The notes beneath the pieces are model-generated. The model had not been told where the DNA came from, did not search any database, and saw nothing but the letters and a program-made list of their open reading frames with translations. From Sinorhizobium numidicum (GTDB lineage Bacteria > Pseudomonadota > Alphaproteobacteria > Rhizobiales > Rhizobiaceae), in the NCBI RefSeq assembly GCF_029892045.1, contig NZ_CP120368.1, forward strand, positions 742,001 to 806,000: a DNA stretch of 64,000 nucleotides, in the 5' to 3' direction. Made by a program: the position numbers and the translations under genes. Every line of letters begins with the position of its first letter. The first letter of the stretch is position 1. Shown here one piece after another: positions 35,833-44,308 of this stretch.

Positions 35833-35858
35833 GGAACAAAGGCGAGACGCCGTGCGTT
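35833..35858 (+). promoter_or_regulatory. EcfG/RpoE2-type promoter for the DUF1328 gene
   Basis: GGAAC (35833-35837), 17 bases, CGTT (35855-35858), 35 bases before ATG 35893. Confidence 0.75.
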
Positions 35859-35892
35859 TCGATTCCCAGCAACGTACGCAAGGAGATTAGAA

Positions 35893-36057
35893 ATGCTCTA
35901 TTATGCGCTCGTCTTTTTGATCATCGCCATTATTGCCGGTATTCTCGGCTTTGGCGGTATTGCAGGCGCTTCGGCCGGCATTGCTCAGATCCTATTCTTC
36001 TTGTTCCTGATACTCCTGGTAATTTCGCTCGTGGCAGGCTTTATTCGCCGAACGTGA
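35893..36057 (+). CDS. DUF1328-family small membrane protein
   Basis: A 54-residue protein, [20 protein letters not shown], then [19 protein letters not shown] and [14 protein letters not shown]. Two membrane segments with the Gly/Ala-rich turn are the DUF1328/YtjA pattern. AAGGAG lies 8 bases before the ATG. An EcfG-type promoter is directly upstream. Members are common in general-stress regulons of alphaproteobacteria; molecular function unknown. Confidence 0.9.
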   Translation: MLYYALVFLIIAIIAGILGFGGIAGASAGIAQILFFLFLILLVISLVAGFIRRT

Positions 36058-36118
36058 GGCAGCGAGGGTCAGCGAGCTCCGATGGCAGCGGGAGAAACCT
36101 GCGCGGCCTTCCGCTATA

Positions 36119-36148
36119 ATTCGTTAGAATCGATCGCATTTACGATCT
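36119..36148. repeat. Partial copy of the palindrome at 35346
   Basis: TTAGAATCGATCGCATTTACGATC corresponds to the left flank and outer arm of the 48-bp palindrome; the right half is missing. Given by position here: 36119-36148. The rest of the 36058-36333 spacer shows nothing else recognisable. Confidence 0.5.
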
Positions 36149-36333
36149 TGACTGGTTAGGCGGAAATCATTGCAAGCCGGGGCGGAGCGATCAGCTTTGC
36201 CCCTTTTCCATTTTCGCGTGACACTCTGTTCCCTTGCTCCGGCCAATGCGCTTGGCTATTCATGCGGCGACACCCGCCTCACACGTCAGAACAGGCGCGG
36301 CGATGATTTCGAGCGGGTAGCGGGGCAGCGGAT

Positions 36334-37587
36334 ATGAAGACTGACATAGTGGTTCTTGGCGCCGGCATTGTCGGCATTTCCGCTGCCATCCATCTGGCGC
36401 GACGCGGTAAGTCGGTGGTGCTGCTCGATCGCCGCGGGGCGGGAGAAGAAACGTCCTATGGCAACGCGGGCCTCATTCAGCGCGAGGGTGTCTTTCCCTA
36501 TGGTTTCCCGCATGATTTCGGCGCTCTTTTCCGCTACGCGCTCAACAACACCATCGATGCCAGCTATCACTTTCGTGCATTGCCCGGGCTCGTGCCCTTC
36601 CTGGTGCGATACTGGTGGCATTCCGGATTCACCCAGCACCAGAGGATTGCGCATCTTTATGCGCCGCTCATCGAGAATTCGATAGCCGAGCACAAGGATC
36701 TGATCGAAGCATCCGGTGCGGGCGAGCTCATTCGCAAGGACGGCTGGATGAAGGTGTTCCGCACGGAAAAAGAACGCGACGCCGCGTACAAGGACGCCGA
36801 AAAGCTTTCCGCGGCATTCGGTGTCAATCATCAGAAGCTTTCGACCAGCGAGATGAAAACCATTGAACCGTCTATTCAGGTCGAACTCGCCGGCGGTCTG
36901 CGCTGGACGGATCCCTGGTCTATCCGCGATCCGCACAGTCTCAACAAGGCCTATCTCGACTATTTCCAGTCGCTTGGTGGCCGGCTCGTTTCGGGCGACG
37001 CGGCAACACTTGAGCATATTCTGGAAGGTGCGGGCTGGCGCGTGGCTACACCGGAAGGCCCGCTGGAGACCCGCGAGGTCGTGGTCGCCCTCGGCCCCTG
37101 GGCAGACACGGTGACACGCAAGCTCGGTTACCATTTTCCTCTCGCAGTCAAGCGCGGCTACCATATGCATTACGGCGTGCAGGACGGTGCCCAGCTCAAC
37201 AACTGGGTGCTCGACGCCGAGAGGGGCTATTTCCTGGCGCCGATGCTGCGCGGCATCCGCTTGACGACGGGCGCGGAATTCGCGCTTCGCGATGCGCCGA
37301 AGACACCGGTGCAATTGACCCGCGCGGAACGGGTGGCGCGCGAATTCTTCCCACTGGCCGAACGGCGCGACGAGGAGCCGTGGATGGGGGCGCGGCCCTG
37401 TACGCCGGACATGATGCCGATCATCGGCAAGGCCCCGCGGCACGAAGGCCTCTGGTTTGCTTTCGGTCACGCGCATCATGGCATGACCCTCGGCCCGGTC
37501 ACCGGCCGCGCACTTGCAGAAGCGATGACGGGAGAGAAGACCGTCATCGACATCGCTCCCTATCGGCCGGAGCGGTTCCTCGCCTGA
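36334..37587 (+). CDS. FAD-dependent D-amino-acid dehydrogenase-like oxidoreductase (DadA family)
   Basis: A 417-residue DAO-superfamily flavoprotein. The N-terminal FAD/ADP-binding motif is VVLGAGIVGISAAIHLARRG (residues 6-25) with an acidic end LLDRR. Then SYGNAGLIQREGVFPYGFP is like DadA small-subunit enzymes that oxidise D-amino acids to keto acids and pass electrons to the membrane. The C-terminal motif ARPCTPDMMPIIGKAP and FAFGHAHHGMTLGP closes the FAD site. No racemase gene is adjacent, so the substrate (D-amino acid, or another secondary amine) is uncertain. A clean terminator follows. Confidence 0.87.
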   Translation: MKTDIVVLGAGIVGISAAIHLARRGKSVVLLDRRGAGEETSYGNAGLIQREGVFPYGFPHDFGALFRYALNNTIDASYHFRALPGLVPFLVRYWWHSGFTQHQRIAHLYAPLIENSIAEHKDLIEASGAGELIRKDGWMKVFRTEKERDAAYKDAEKLSAAFGVNHQKLSTSEMKTIEPSIQVELAGGLRWTDPWSIRDPHSLNKAYLDYFQSLGGRLVSGDAATLEHILEGAGWRVATPEGPLETREVVVALGPWADTVTRKLGYHFPLAVKRGYHMHYGVQDGAQLNNWVLDAERGYFLAPMLRGIRLTTGAEFALRDAPKTPVQLTRAERVAREFFPLAERRDEEPWMGARPCTPDMMPIIGKAPRHEGLWFAFGHAHHGMTLGPVTGRALAEAMTGEKTVIDIAPYRPERFLA

Positions 37588-37611
37588 CAGACAGACTGGC
37601 TCCATCGAGAG

Positions 37612-37636
37612 ACGGCGGCCATGTGCCGCCTTTTTC
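37612..37636 (+). terminator. Intrinsic terminator after the DadA-like gene
   Basis: GGCGGC-CATGT-GCCGCC followed by TTTTTCG, 26 bases beyond the stop. Confidence 0.82.
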
Positions 37637-37646
37637 GTTTTTCGCC

Positions 37647-37671
37647 GGAACCAAAGCGGCGCCCGGGTGTT
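37647..37671 (+). promoter_or_regulatory. Weaker EcfG/RpoE2-type promoter candidate
   Basis: GGAAC (37647-37651), 18 bases, TT within GTTT. It fits the minimal GGAAC-N18-TT rule but lacks the CGTT form seen at the other sites and lies 95 bases before the next start codon (37766). Confidence 0.4.
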
Positions 37672-37765
37672 TCCCGGATGGCTGAAGCAGGGGGGCTCGG
37701 TCCGCTGACGGATGTCCAGCGAACCGGCTTCAATGCGGAAGCGCCGCGGGAGGAGCTTCATATCC

Positions 37766-38011
37766 ATGAGCAAGCAGACGATCGAATTCGCCGGCGAGGC
37801 CGTCGGTGCGCTGATGCCCGATAACGGCCAGTTGCGTTTTGTCGCCGTCAAATACAGCGTCTGGCCGCTGGATGGCCGGCTGTTCGCCACCCCGGAGGAT
37901 GCCCGCAAGGCCATTGCGACCTTGCATGTTCTTCGACAATGGGGGCCGCCCAGTGCGACTCCCTCTCCCGCCGGTCGGATCATCGGTCCGTCCTTGCAAG
38001 GATCGGCTTAG
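37766..38011 (+). CDS. Small hypothetical protein
   Basis: An 81-residue soluble protein, MSKQTIEFAGEAVGALMPDN, with QLRFVAVKYSVWPLDGRLF and DARKAIATLHVL, then a Pro/Gly-rich end. I do not recognise the family. GGGAGGAG lies about 10 bases before the ATG. It follows a possible general-stress promoter, and its stop is 21 bp from the convergent MgtC-like gene. Confidence 0.6.
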   Translation: MSKQTIEFAGEAVGALMPDNGQLRFVAVKYSVWPLDGRLFATPEDARKAIATLHVLRQWGPPSATPSPAGRIIGPSLQGSA

Positions 38012-38031
38012 TCCCTGCACCAATTTTTCCG

Positions 38032-38583
38032 CTATCGTTCTCTCGAACCGGCGGCAACGCTGTCTTCAGGACGTTTGGCGGTACTGTTTTCGCCCGAGGG
38101 TTCCGGCACCTTCCATTGCAAAGCAACTTCCAAACGGCCGAGGATGAAAAGCACGATCAGGCTGGCGCCGGTGGCGAAGGCGGCGATCCACCAGAAACCG
38201 AAACCGATCGATAGGCCGACAGCACCGGCGAGCCACATGCCGGCGCCGGTCGTCAACCCTTTGATCTCCCCCCTCGAAAACACGATCATGCCGGCGGCAA
38301 GAAACGCAACGCCGGCCGTGACCGCCTCGACGACACGGATCGGGTCGATGCGGACTTCCGGGCCGGAAAGGCTCACCATATGCACGCTTTCGACCGCGAC
38401 CACGGCAAAGATCGAAGAAGCGAGGCTGACGAGAATATGGGTTCTGAGGCCGGCGGGGCGCTGCCGCTTTTCCCGTTCGATGCCGATGAGCGCGCCGAGC
38501 AGGATGGCGCCGCAGAACCGCGCGAAGATCACCGGATAGGGGGTCCGCGTTGCAACAAAAATATCAGCGACGATCTGGTCCAT
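38032..38583 (-). CDS. MgtC/SapB-family membrane protein
   Basis: A 183-residue membrane protein with about four or five hydrophobic segments. The MgtC signature RFCGAILLGALIGIEREKRQRPAGLRTHILV (begins near residue 22; key residues E35 R36 E37) is clear, as is GLTTGAGMWLAGAVGLSIGFG near 110-130. MgtC-like proteins modulate membrane ATP synthase and help growth in low Mg2+ or acidic conditions; some relatives are only structural homologues. It has no partner on its strand besides the next gene 98 bp upstream. Confidence 0.88.
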   Translation of the reverse strand: MDQIVADIFVATRTPYPVIFARFCGAILLGALIGIEREKRQRPAGLRTHILVSLASSIFAVVAVESVHMVSLSGPEVRIDPIRVVEAVTAGVAFLAAGMIVFSRGEIKGLTTGAGMWLAGAVGLSIGFGFWWIAAFATGASLIVLFILGRLEVALQWKVPEPSGENSTAKRPEDSVAAGSRER

Positions 38584-38681
38584 GAACGGTGAAACCCGAT
38601 CGGAACGTCCGACCTGCTCGCATTATAGCGCGGAGGCGGGAAAAAGCTCTCCCCGCTCTCCGAAACGCTTGGTGACCGCGC

Positions 38682-39047
38682 CTATTGCGCCGGAGGGCTC
38701 TGCGGCTGCGGAGCCGGCGTTGCCGGTGTTTGCGGGGCCGGCGGAGTCTCGGGTGCCGCGGGAGTCGTCTCTGTGGCCGGCGGTGTTGTTGGCTCGGCGG
38801 CCGGCGGCTGAGTCGTCGTAGACTGATCGGACGTTGCCGGAGGCTGAGTAGTATCCTCCGCGTCCCTGGTCAGTTCGGCCGGCAGCCAGGCTATCAGCGC
38901 GAGCACCAGGCCGGCGAGAAGAATGATCAGCAACGGCCAAGTGCTGCGGCCCGACCATGCTCGGCGCGTCTCGGTCTCTCGCGGTGTCGGCTGTCCGGTC
39001 GCGGGATCGATCGGCGGTCTTTCCTTGAACTCTTCAGGCTGAGTCAT
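38682..39047 (-). CDS. Single-pass membrane protein with Pro/Thr-rich tail
   Basis: A 121-residue protein: cytosolic N-terminus with DPATGQPTPRETETRRAW, one membrane segment (about 38-58, WPLLIILLAGLVLALIAWLP), then a low-complexity Pro/Ala/Thr tail of about 60 residues (PPA, TTP and PAP repeats) exposed outside. I do not recognise a named family. I use ATG 39047 because AAAGGA lies 10 bases upstream; an in-frame ATG nine codons earlier lacks a site. A GGAAC-N16-CGTT promoter lies further upstream on this strand (39201-39225), so it may join the general-stress set. Confidence 0.68.
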   Translation of the reverse strand: MTQPEEFKERPPIDPATGQPTPRETETRRAWSGRSTWPLLIILLAGLVLALIAWLPAELTRDAEDTTQPPATSDQSTTTQPPAAEPTTPPATETTPAAPETPPAPQTPATPAPQPQSPPAQ

Positions 39048-39200
39048 CGCATTAACATCCTTTCTGGCCATCATCTGTTGCCGACAGCATTTGTCGGTAT
39101 CCGACTCCCTAAATCAGCGATGACTGAAGGAGGGACACAGGGCCATCGCAAGTATAGTTGCGACCTCGCCGCAGCCAGATAGACCCACGGCGAAATATTA

Positions 39201-39225
39201 AACGCTCAAGAACTTGCAAGGTTCC
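39201..39225 (-). promoter_or_regulatory. EcfG/RpoE2-type promoter candidate for the gene at 38682-39047
   Basis: On the minus strand GGAAC (39225-39221), 16 bases, CGTT (39204-39201). It would give a leader of about 145 bases before ATG 39047, longer than for the other sites. Confidence 0.55.
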
Positions 39226-39345
39226 GTTGCACCGGTTGCGCGTGCACAATTTGTCTATGAAAGGTGCTTTACAGATGGGCATTGTACCTGCGAGAACTCG
39301 AGTAGGATGCGGCGAAGACGCCGTACGAGGAGCGAGTGACAGAAA

Positions 39346-40488
39346 ATGACTGACGCATATGAGACCGGAACCTTTGTCGGACGAGTTTGGCGGCCGGATG
39401 TCGCCGGACCGAGCCTGGTGGTCGTCAAAAATGGCGAATTGATCGACATCACGTCGAAGGCGGTGCCGACGATGCGCGACCTTCTCGATCTTGACGATCC
39501 CGTAGCGCATGTTCGCTCCGCTCCGGGCGAAGTGCTTGCTCCTCCGGCGGCTGTCATGACCGCGGCGGAACAGAGGGGCACGGACGAACTGCATTTTCTC
39601 GCCCCTTGTGACCTGCAGGCGGTGAAGGCCTGTGGCGTCACGTTCGCCCGCTCGATGATCGAACGTGTGATCGAGGAGCGCGCCGCCGGCGACGCGGCGC
39701 TGGCCGAGGCAATCCGTGGCCGCGTCACGGCGATCATCGGAGACAGCCTTAGAAACCTGAAGGCGGGGTCCTCCGAGGCGGCGGACGTCAAGGCGGCGCT
39801 GATCGAAGAGGGCCTCTGGTCGCAGTACCTTGAAGTCGGGATCGGTCCCGATGCCGAGGTCTTCAGCAAGGCGCAGCCGCTGTCGGCGGTCGGCTGGGGC
39901 GCGTCGGTCGGGCTCCACCCCATTTCGCGCTGGAACAATCCCGAGCCGGAAATCGTCGTCGCAGTTGCCGCCGACGGGCGCGTCAAGGGCGCAACGCTCG
40001 GCAACGACGTCAATCTGCGCGACGTCGAAGGGCGCTCCGCGCTGCTTCTCGGCAAGGCCAAGGACAACAATGCCTCCTGTGCCATCGGTCCCTTCATCCG
40101 CCTCTTCGACGAGACCTATTCGATTGACGACGTGCGCAATGCCGAACTCGATCTCTCGATCGAGGGGATCGACGGCTTTCGCCTGAAGGGCGCGAGCAGC
40201 ATGCGGGAAATCAGCCGTGATCCGCTCGACCTCGTCGCCCAGACCATCGGGCCGCATCATCAATATCCGGACGGGCTGATGCTGTTCATGGGAACGCTGT
40301 TCGCCCCTGTCGAAGACCGTGGCGAGCCGGGCCAAGGCTTCACCCACAAGCTCGGCGACGTCGTGACGATTTCGAGCCCTGCGCTCGGCAGTCTGACCAA
40401 CACCGTGCGGCTTTCCACCGAGTGTCCGCCATGGACTTTTGGTACGGCCGCGCTGATGCGCAATCTGGCGCGGCGCGGCTTGCTTTAG
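39346..40488 (+). CDS. Fumarylacetoacetate hydrolase-family protein
   Basis: A 380-residue FAH-superfamily enzyme. The metal-binding glutamates are recognisable in KACGVTFARSMIERVIEER and NPEPEIVVAV (about 204-213), and the catalytic region near GNDVNLRDVEGRSALLLGKAKD, followed by FIRLFDETYSIDDV. Family members cleave or dehydrate beta-diketones and 2-keto-3-deoxy sugar acids. Enzymes of this length with an N-terminal TFVGRVWRP domain are often used in sugar-acid breakdown. No pathway neighbours here, so the substrate is not assigned. Ribosome site is weak (GAGCGAGTG). Confidence 0.82.
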   Translation: MTDAYETGTFVGRVWRPDVAGPSLVVVKNGELIDITSKAVPTMRDLLDLDDPVAHVRSAPGEVLAPPAAVMTAAEQRGTDELHFLAPCDLQAVKACGVTFARSMIERVIEERAAGDAALAEAIRGRVTAIIGDSLRNLKAGSSEAADVKAALIEEGLWSQYLEVGIGPDAEVFSKAQPLSAVGWGASVGLHPISRWNNPEPEIVVAVAADGRVKGATLGNDVNLRDVEGRSALLLGKAKDNNASCAIGPFIRLFDETYSIDDVRNAELDLSIEGIDGFRLKGASSMREISRDPLDLVAQTIGPHHQYPDGLMLFMGTLFAPVEDRGEPGQGFTHKLGDVVTISSPALGSLTNTVRLSTECPPWTFGTAALMRNLARRGLL

Positions 40489-40599
40489 AACGAGCGTGGT
40501 CCTTGCAAGCATTGCAAAAGGTTGCACCAGAGCACAGTTACGCGCAATCTTAAGTGCACTGAATCATTCTGTTTGCTAAGAACAGAGGGCTGGATCGAC

Positions 40600-40965
40600 A
40601 TGAACGTTGTTGCAGGATTAGCTTTGACCGGAGTGCTTCTCGTCTCCACAACAGATCAGCTACGGGCGGAACCGCTGAATACGGTGGAGGACCTGGGCGC
40701 CGCACTGAGCAACTGCTGGACCCCGCCGCCCGGGATCAAGAACTCCTTCGTCACGCTGAGGTTCGGCTTCAAAGCCGACGGAACGCTGCTTGGCCGGCCA
40801 CAACCAACGGCCATCAATGTCACGGGCGACGAGAAGCAGCGCCAGGCCTTCGTGGATGCCGCGACCGAAGCCATGCAAAACTGCGTGCCGCTGGAGTTTT
40901 CGAACGAGCTTGGCAAGGAGATCGCTGGAAACGTGTTTACGCTGCAGTTCAGGTCGAGGGAATGA
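40600..40965 (+). CDS. Small secreted protein, TonB C-terminal-like
   Basis: A 121-residue protein with a Sec signal peptide (MNVVAGLALTGVLLVSTTDQ, cleaved after LRAEP). The mature part contains NCWTPPPGIKNSFVTLRFGF followed by DGTLLGRPQPTAIN and AATEAMQNCVPLEF, which resembles the compact TonB C-terminal fold found alone in many alphaproteobacterial periplasmic proteins. Two cysteines could pair. Start chosen at the Met preceding the signal peptide, after GAGGGCTGGA. Function unknown. Confidence 0.7.
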   Translation: MNVVAGLALTGVLLVSTTDQLRAEPLNTVEDLGAALSNCWTPPPGIKNSFVTLRFGFKADGTLLGRPQPTAINVTGDEKQRQAFVDAATEAMQNCVPLEFSNELGKEIAGNVFTLQFRSRE

Positions 40966-41339
40966 GTGAGGCGAATGCGTTAGAGCAAGCAAGCATCGCA
41001 ACCGGAGGTCATTTCACGAATGATGGCAGCGGCTTGAGATTGGCGGGGGCCGGGATTCTCACATGATTCAAAGGCCTACTCCAATCGCCTTTGATTCCCT
41101 TGCGTTTTTTTCGATCGCGAGCGACGATGGATGCCACCTTTGCGCCCTGGGTTCGGGCCTCAGTCAACACGTGTGGTGAGCGGCGATAATTTCCGCTTTT
41201 GGGGCCGAAGCGGGCCTTCGCTGGCTGGTCAGCACCAGCAGAAATGGGTGGAGTGCGGAAGTTCGACGCTCGAGCATATGGCGGCGGCTATGGCAAATAC
41301 CGGACATTATAGCTGTCCCAGTTCGACCGATATGAGGGG
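40966..41339. other. Intergenic region before the LysR gene
   Basis: 374 bp downstream of the convergent secreted-protein and LysR genes. The frames here are short, have no ribosome sites and look accidental. I see no repeat copy, tRNA or clear terminator. Confidence 0.4.
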
Positions 41340-42236
41340 CTATCGAGATCGGTACCGGAAAGCCGCGACAAAGGCGCCAAAGGCCGGCGAGAGATTGCGC
41401 CGGCTGGGATAGTAGAGATGATAGCCCTGAAAGGTCGGGCACCAATCCGCGAGGACCGCCTGCAGCTGACCACTCTCAACGTATGGTCGGACAAGCTCCT
41501 CCGGCGCATAGGTCAAACCTACGCCGTCGAGCGCGGCATCAAGCGCTGGTCCGACATCGGTTAGAGTCAATTGCCCGTCGACGCGCACGCTGAACTCGTG
41601 TGCATCCTTCTTGAACTCCCAAGCATATATCGCGCCTGACGTTGGAAGCCGCAGGTTAATGCAATTGTGGTCGGTCAGGTCCTGCGGTCTTCTCGGCGCG
41701 GAACAACGCGTGAAGTAATCGGGTGAGCCGACCACGGCATAGCGGACATCGGGACCAATGCGAACGGCCACCATGTCGCGCGCGATTGCCTCGCCGAGCC
41801 GAACGCCGGCGTCGAACTGGCGTTCGACGATATTCGTGAAGCCATTGTCGACAATGAGTTCCACGTTGATGTCTGGGTGATCGCGCAGGAACGCCGGCAG
41901 CCTAGGGCGAAAGACCAAGCCTATGGCATCGTCGGGGCACACGATGCGGACGTGACCCGATGGCTTGTCACGCAAGGCGCTGATCGCACTGATCTCGGCA
42001 GCGATACTCTCAAAATGGGGTTCGATGCCCTCCACGAGGCGCTCCCCGGCCACGGTAGGTGCTACGTCACGGGTCGTACGGGAGAGGAGACGGGCGCCAA
42101 GCCGTTCCTCGAGTGCCCTGATTGTATGACTAAGGGCAGAGCGGGTCACGCCCAACTTAGCGGCCGCGCGCGTGAAACTCCGCTCGCGAGCAACCTCGAG
42201 AAACGCTCGCATCTCGGTGAACTCGTCACGCCGCAT
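41340..42236 (-). CDS. LysR-family regulator of the adjacent MFS/SDR cluster
   Basis: A 298-residue LysR protein. Helix-turn-helix at residues 18-40 (FTRAAAKLGVTRSALSHTIR) and linker ERLGARLLSRTTRDVAPT. The effector domain has SGHVRIVCPDDAIGLVFRPR and ends FGAFVAAFRYRSR. It falls in the group of regulators beside efflux pumps and short-chain dehydrogenases. GAAGGAG precedes ATG. It is divergent from an MFS exporter with a 96-bp spacer holding a GCAG-N7-CTGC palindrome (42262-42276), a likely LysR site. Confidence 0.9.
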   Translation of the reverse strand: MRRDEFTEMRAFLEVARERSFTRAAAKLGVTRSALSHTIRALEERLGARLLSRTTRDVAPTVAGERLVEGIEPHFESIAAEISAISALRDKPSGHVRIVCPDDAIGLVFRPRLPAFLRDHPDINVELIVDNGFTNIVERQFDAGVRLGEAIARDMVAVRIGPDVRYAVVGSPDYFTRCSAPRRPQDLTDHNCINLRLPTSGAIYAWEFKKDAHEFSVRVDGQLTLTDVGPALDAALDGVGLTYAPEELVRPYVESGQLQAVLADWCPTFQGYHLYYPSRRNLSPAFGAFVAAFRYRSR

Positions 42237-42261
42237 TGTTGAATCTCCTTCACCTCAACAT

Positions 42262-42276
42262 GCAGATTATAGCTGC
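42262..42276. promoter_or_regulatory. Candidate LysR operator
   Basis: GCAG-ATTATAG-CTGC, a short dyad with AT-rich centre, midway between the divergent LysR and MFS genes, as expected for a LysR-type activator site. Inference from position and symmetry only. Confidence 0.4.
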
Positions 42277-42332
42277 TAGTCGGCCAAAACCAACCCGGCT
42301 ATTTAGTCTGGCAGCGGACAGGAGAGCATGGG

Positions 42333-43520
42333 ATGACCATCGAACTGACACTGGATGAAACCCCTTCAGCCGAAAGGACGACGACCCCATGGGCTGCCGT
42401 TACCTGCCTCTCGCTGCTGACCTTTCTCCTGGTGGGGTTGGAGTTCATGCCGGTGAGCCTTTTGACTCCGATTGCCCAGGACCTCTCCATCTCAGAGGGT
42501 CAGGCCGGACAGGCGGTTACCGTCTCCGGCTTCTTCGCCGTGATCACCAGCCTTTTCGGCAACGCCCTCTTGGCCACGCTCGATCGGAAAACGGTCGTCT
42601 TGCTCTATACGGCCGTTCTGGTCGCTTCCAGTTTGGCTGTGGCTCTCGCTCCCAACTTCGTTGTCTTTCTGGTTGGACGGGCACTGGTCGGCATTTCGAT
42701 CGGCGGTTTCTGGTCGCTTTCAACCGCTGTTCTGGCACGCCTGGCCTCGGGATCCGACCTGCCGAAGGCTATCGCCTTGCTCCAGGGCGGCACCGCGTTC
42801 GCGCTCGTCCTTGCCGCGCCGCTCGGCAGTTTCCTCGGCGGGCTGATCGGGTGGCGGGGCACGTTCTTTATCACCGTGGCGATGGGCCTTGCCGCGCTTG
42901 CATGGCAGTTGGCCGTACTGCCGAAGATGCCGGCAACGGCGCCCGTCTCAGTAGCCAGAATCTTCGGGCTGCTGCGCAACCGCACATTCGCGGTCGGAAT
43001 GGCGGCGACCAGTCTCGCCTTCATTGGCCAGAACTCGCTGTCGATTTACCTGCGTCCCTTCCTCGAAGGCGTCACGGGCGTCGAGTTGAACGTTCTGTCG
43101 ATGATGCTGCTCGGGCTGGGTTTGGGTGGCCTGGCCGGAACGTCGATCGTTGGCTTCGTCCTCCGACGGCATTTCACTGCTCTGCTGATCGGACTGCCGA
43201 GCGCGCTCGCGATCCTCGCCCTCCTGCTGATCGCTCTTGGACCCGTCGCGACCGTCACGGCTGCTCTGCTGGTGTTGTGGGGATTTTTCACGGCCCCCAT
43301 TCCGGTGGCCTGGAATACGTGGATGACCAGGATCATCCCCAACGAACTTGAAGCAGGCGGCGGATTGCAGGTGGCACTGATCCAATTTGCCATCGCGGGC
43401 GGCGCTTTCGCTGGCGGAGCGCTGTTCGACATCGCTGGGTGGTGGAGCGCCTTCCTTCTTGCCGCCGTTCTTCTGGCAGGATCGGCCCTCCTCGCCACGT
43501 TCGCTAACCCTCGCACGTAA
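42333..43520 (+). CDS. MFS-family efflux transporter (AraJ/purine-efflux type)
   Basis: A 395-residue protein with 12 predicted membrane segments. Motifs include LEFMPVSLLTPIAQDLSISEG at the start of the first loop, DRKTVVLLYTAVLVASS at the loop 2-3 position and GRALVGISIGGFWSL, which are shared with DHA1 exporters such as YdhP/AraJ/NepI. Likely expels a small organic compound. AGGAGA precedes ATG. Start of a short operon with the SDR at 43549 and the cyclophilin-like gene at 44309. Confidence 0.9.
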   Translation: MTIELTLDETPSAERTTTPWAAVTCLSLLTFLLVGLEFMPVSLLTPIAQDLSISEGQAGQAVTVSGFFAVITSLFGNALLATLDRKTVVLLYTAVLVASSLAVALAPNFVVFLVGRALVGISIGGFWSLSTAVLARLASGSDLPKAIALLQGGTAFALVLAAPLGSFLGGLIGWRGTFFITVAMGLAALAWQLAVLPKMPATAPVSVARIFGLLRNRTFAVGMAATSLAFIGQNSLSIYLRPFLEGVTGVELNVLSMMLLGLGLGGLAGTSIVGFVLRRHFTALLIGLPSALAILALLLIALGPVATVTAALLVLWGFFTAPIPVAWNTWMTRIIPNELEAGGGLQVALIQFAIAGGAFAGGALFDIAGWWSAFLLAAVLLAGSALLATFANPRT

Positions 43521-43548
43521 GTCCTCAAGGCCGAGATAGGAGATCGTC

Positions 43549-44295
43549 ATGTCTCAAGGAATCGAAAATAAGGTCGTGGTCATCACCGGCGCAAGCAGCG
43601 GACTTGGTGAGGCCACGGCCCGTCATCTCGCCGAGCGGGGTGCCGTGGTCGTCCTTGGCGCGCGTCGAAGCGATCGCATCGAGGCACTGGCCGCCGAGCT
43701 GACGGCCAAGGGATACAAGGCTAGGGCTGTTGCGACCGACGTCACCGATCAGAATCAGGTCAAGAACCTGGTCGATACCGCGGTCCAGGAGTTTGGCCGC
43801 ATCGACGTGATGTTGAACAACGCGGGTCTAATGCCCCTCGCTCCACTCGAACGGCTCAAGATTGACGAGTGGGACCGCATGATCGACGTCAACATCAAGG
43901 GCGTGCTCCACGGCATTGCCGCAGCGCTCCCGCACATGAAGGCCCAAAAATCGGGACACATCATCAACGTGTCCTCCGTCTACGGCCATGTGGTCGATCC
44001 GGGCGCCACGGTCTACTGCGCCACCAAGTTCGCTGTACGCGCCCTATCCGAGGGCCTGCGGAAAGAAGTGAAGCCGTACAACATCCGCACGACGATCATC
44101 TCTCCCGGCGCGGTCAGCACCGAGCTCCTTGAGCACATCAGCGAAAAGGACATCCAGGCGGGCACGAAGGAGTTCGTCAGCAAGATTGCGGTCGGTGCAG
44201 ACACCTTCGCCCGGACGGTCGCGTTCGCGGTGAACGAACCCGATGACGTGGATATCAACGAAATCCTGTTACGGCCCACGGCTCAACCCGTCTGA
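43549..44295 (+). CDS. Short-chain dehydrogenase/reductase
   Basis: A 248-residue classical SDR. NAD(P)-binding [19 protein letters not shown] at 14-32, [12 protein letters not shown] with the NAG motif, catalytic Ser in [25 protein letters not shown], with Tyr-x-x-x-Lys YCATK. A basic residue after the first glycine stretch (ARRSDR) suggests NADP(H). TAGGAG precedes the ATG. In this setting it may reduce or oxidise the compound exported by the MFS pump or sensed by LysR. Operon with 42333 and 44309. Confidence 0.93.
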   Translation: MSQGIENKVVVITGASSGLGEATARHLAERGAVVVLGARRSDRIEALAAELTAKGYKARAVATDVTDQNQVKNLVDTAVQEFGRIDVMLNNAGLMPLAPLERLKIDEWDRMIDVNIKGVLHGIAAALPHMKAQKSGHIINVSSVYGHVVDPGATVYCATKFAVRALSEGLRKEVKPYNIRTTIISPGAVSTELLEHISEKDIQAGTKEFVSKIAVGADTFARTVAFAVNEPDDVDINEILLRPTAQPV

Positions 44296-44308
44296 CGTGA
44301 GGCGCGCT

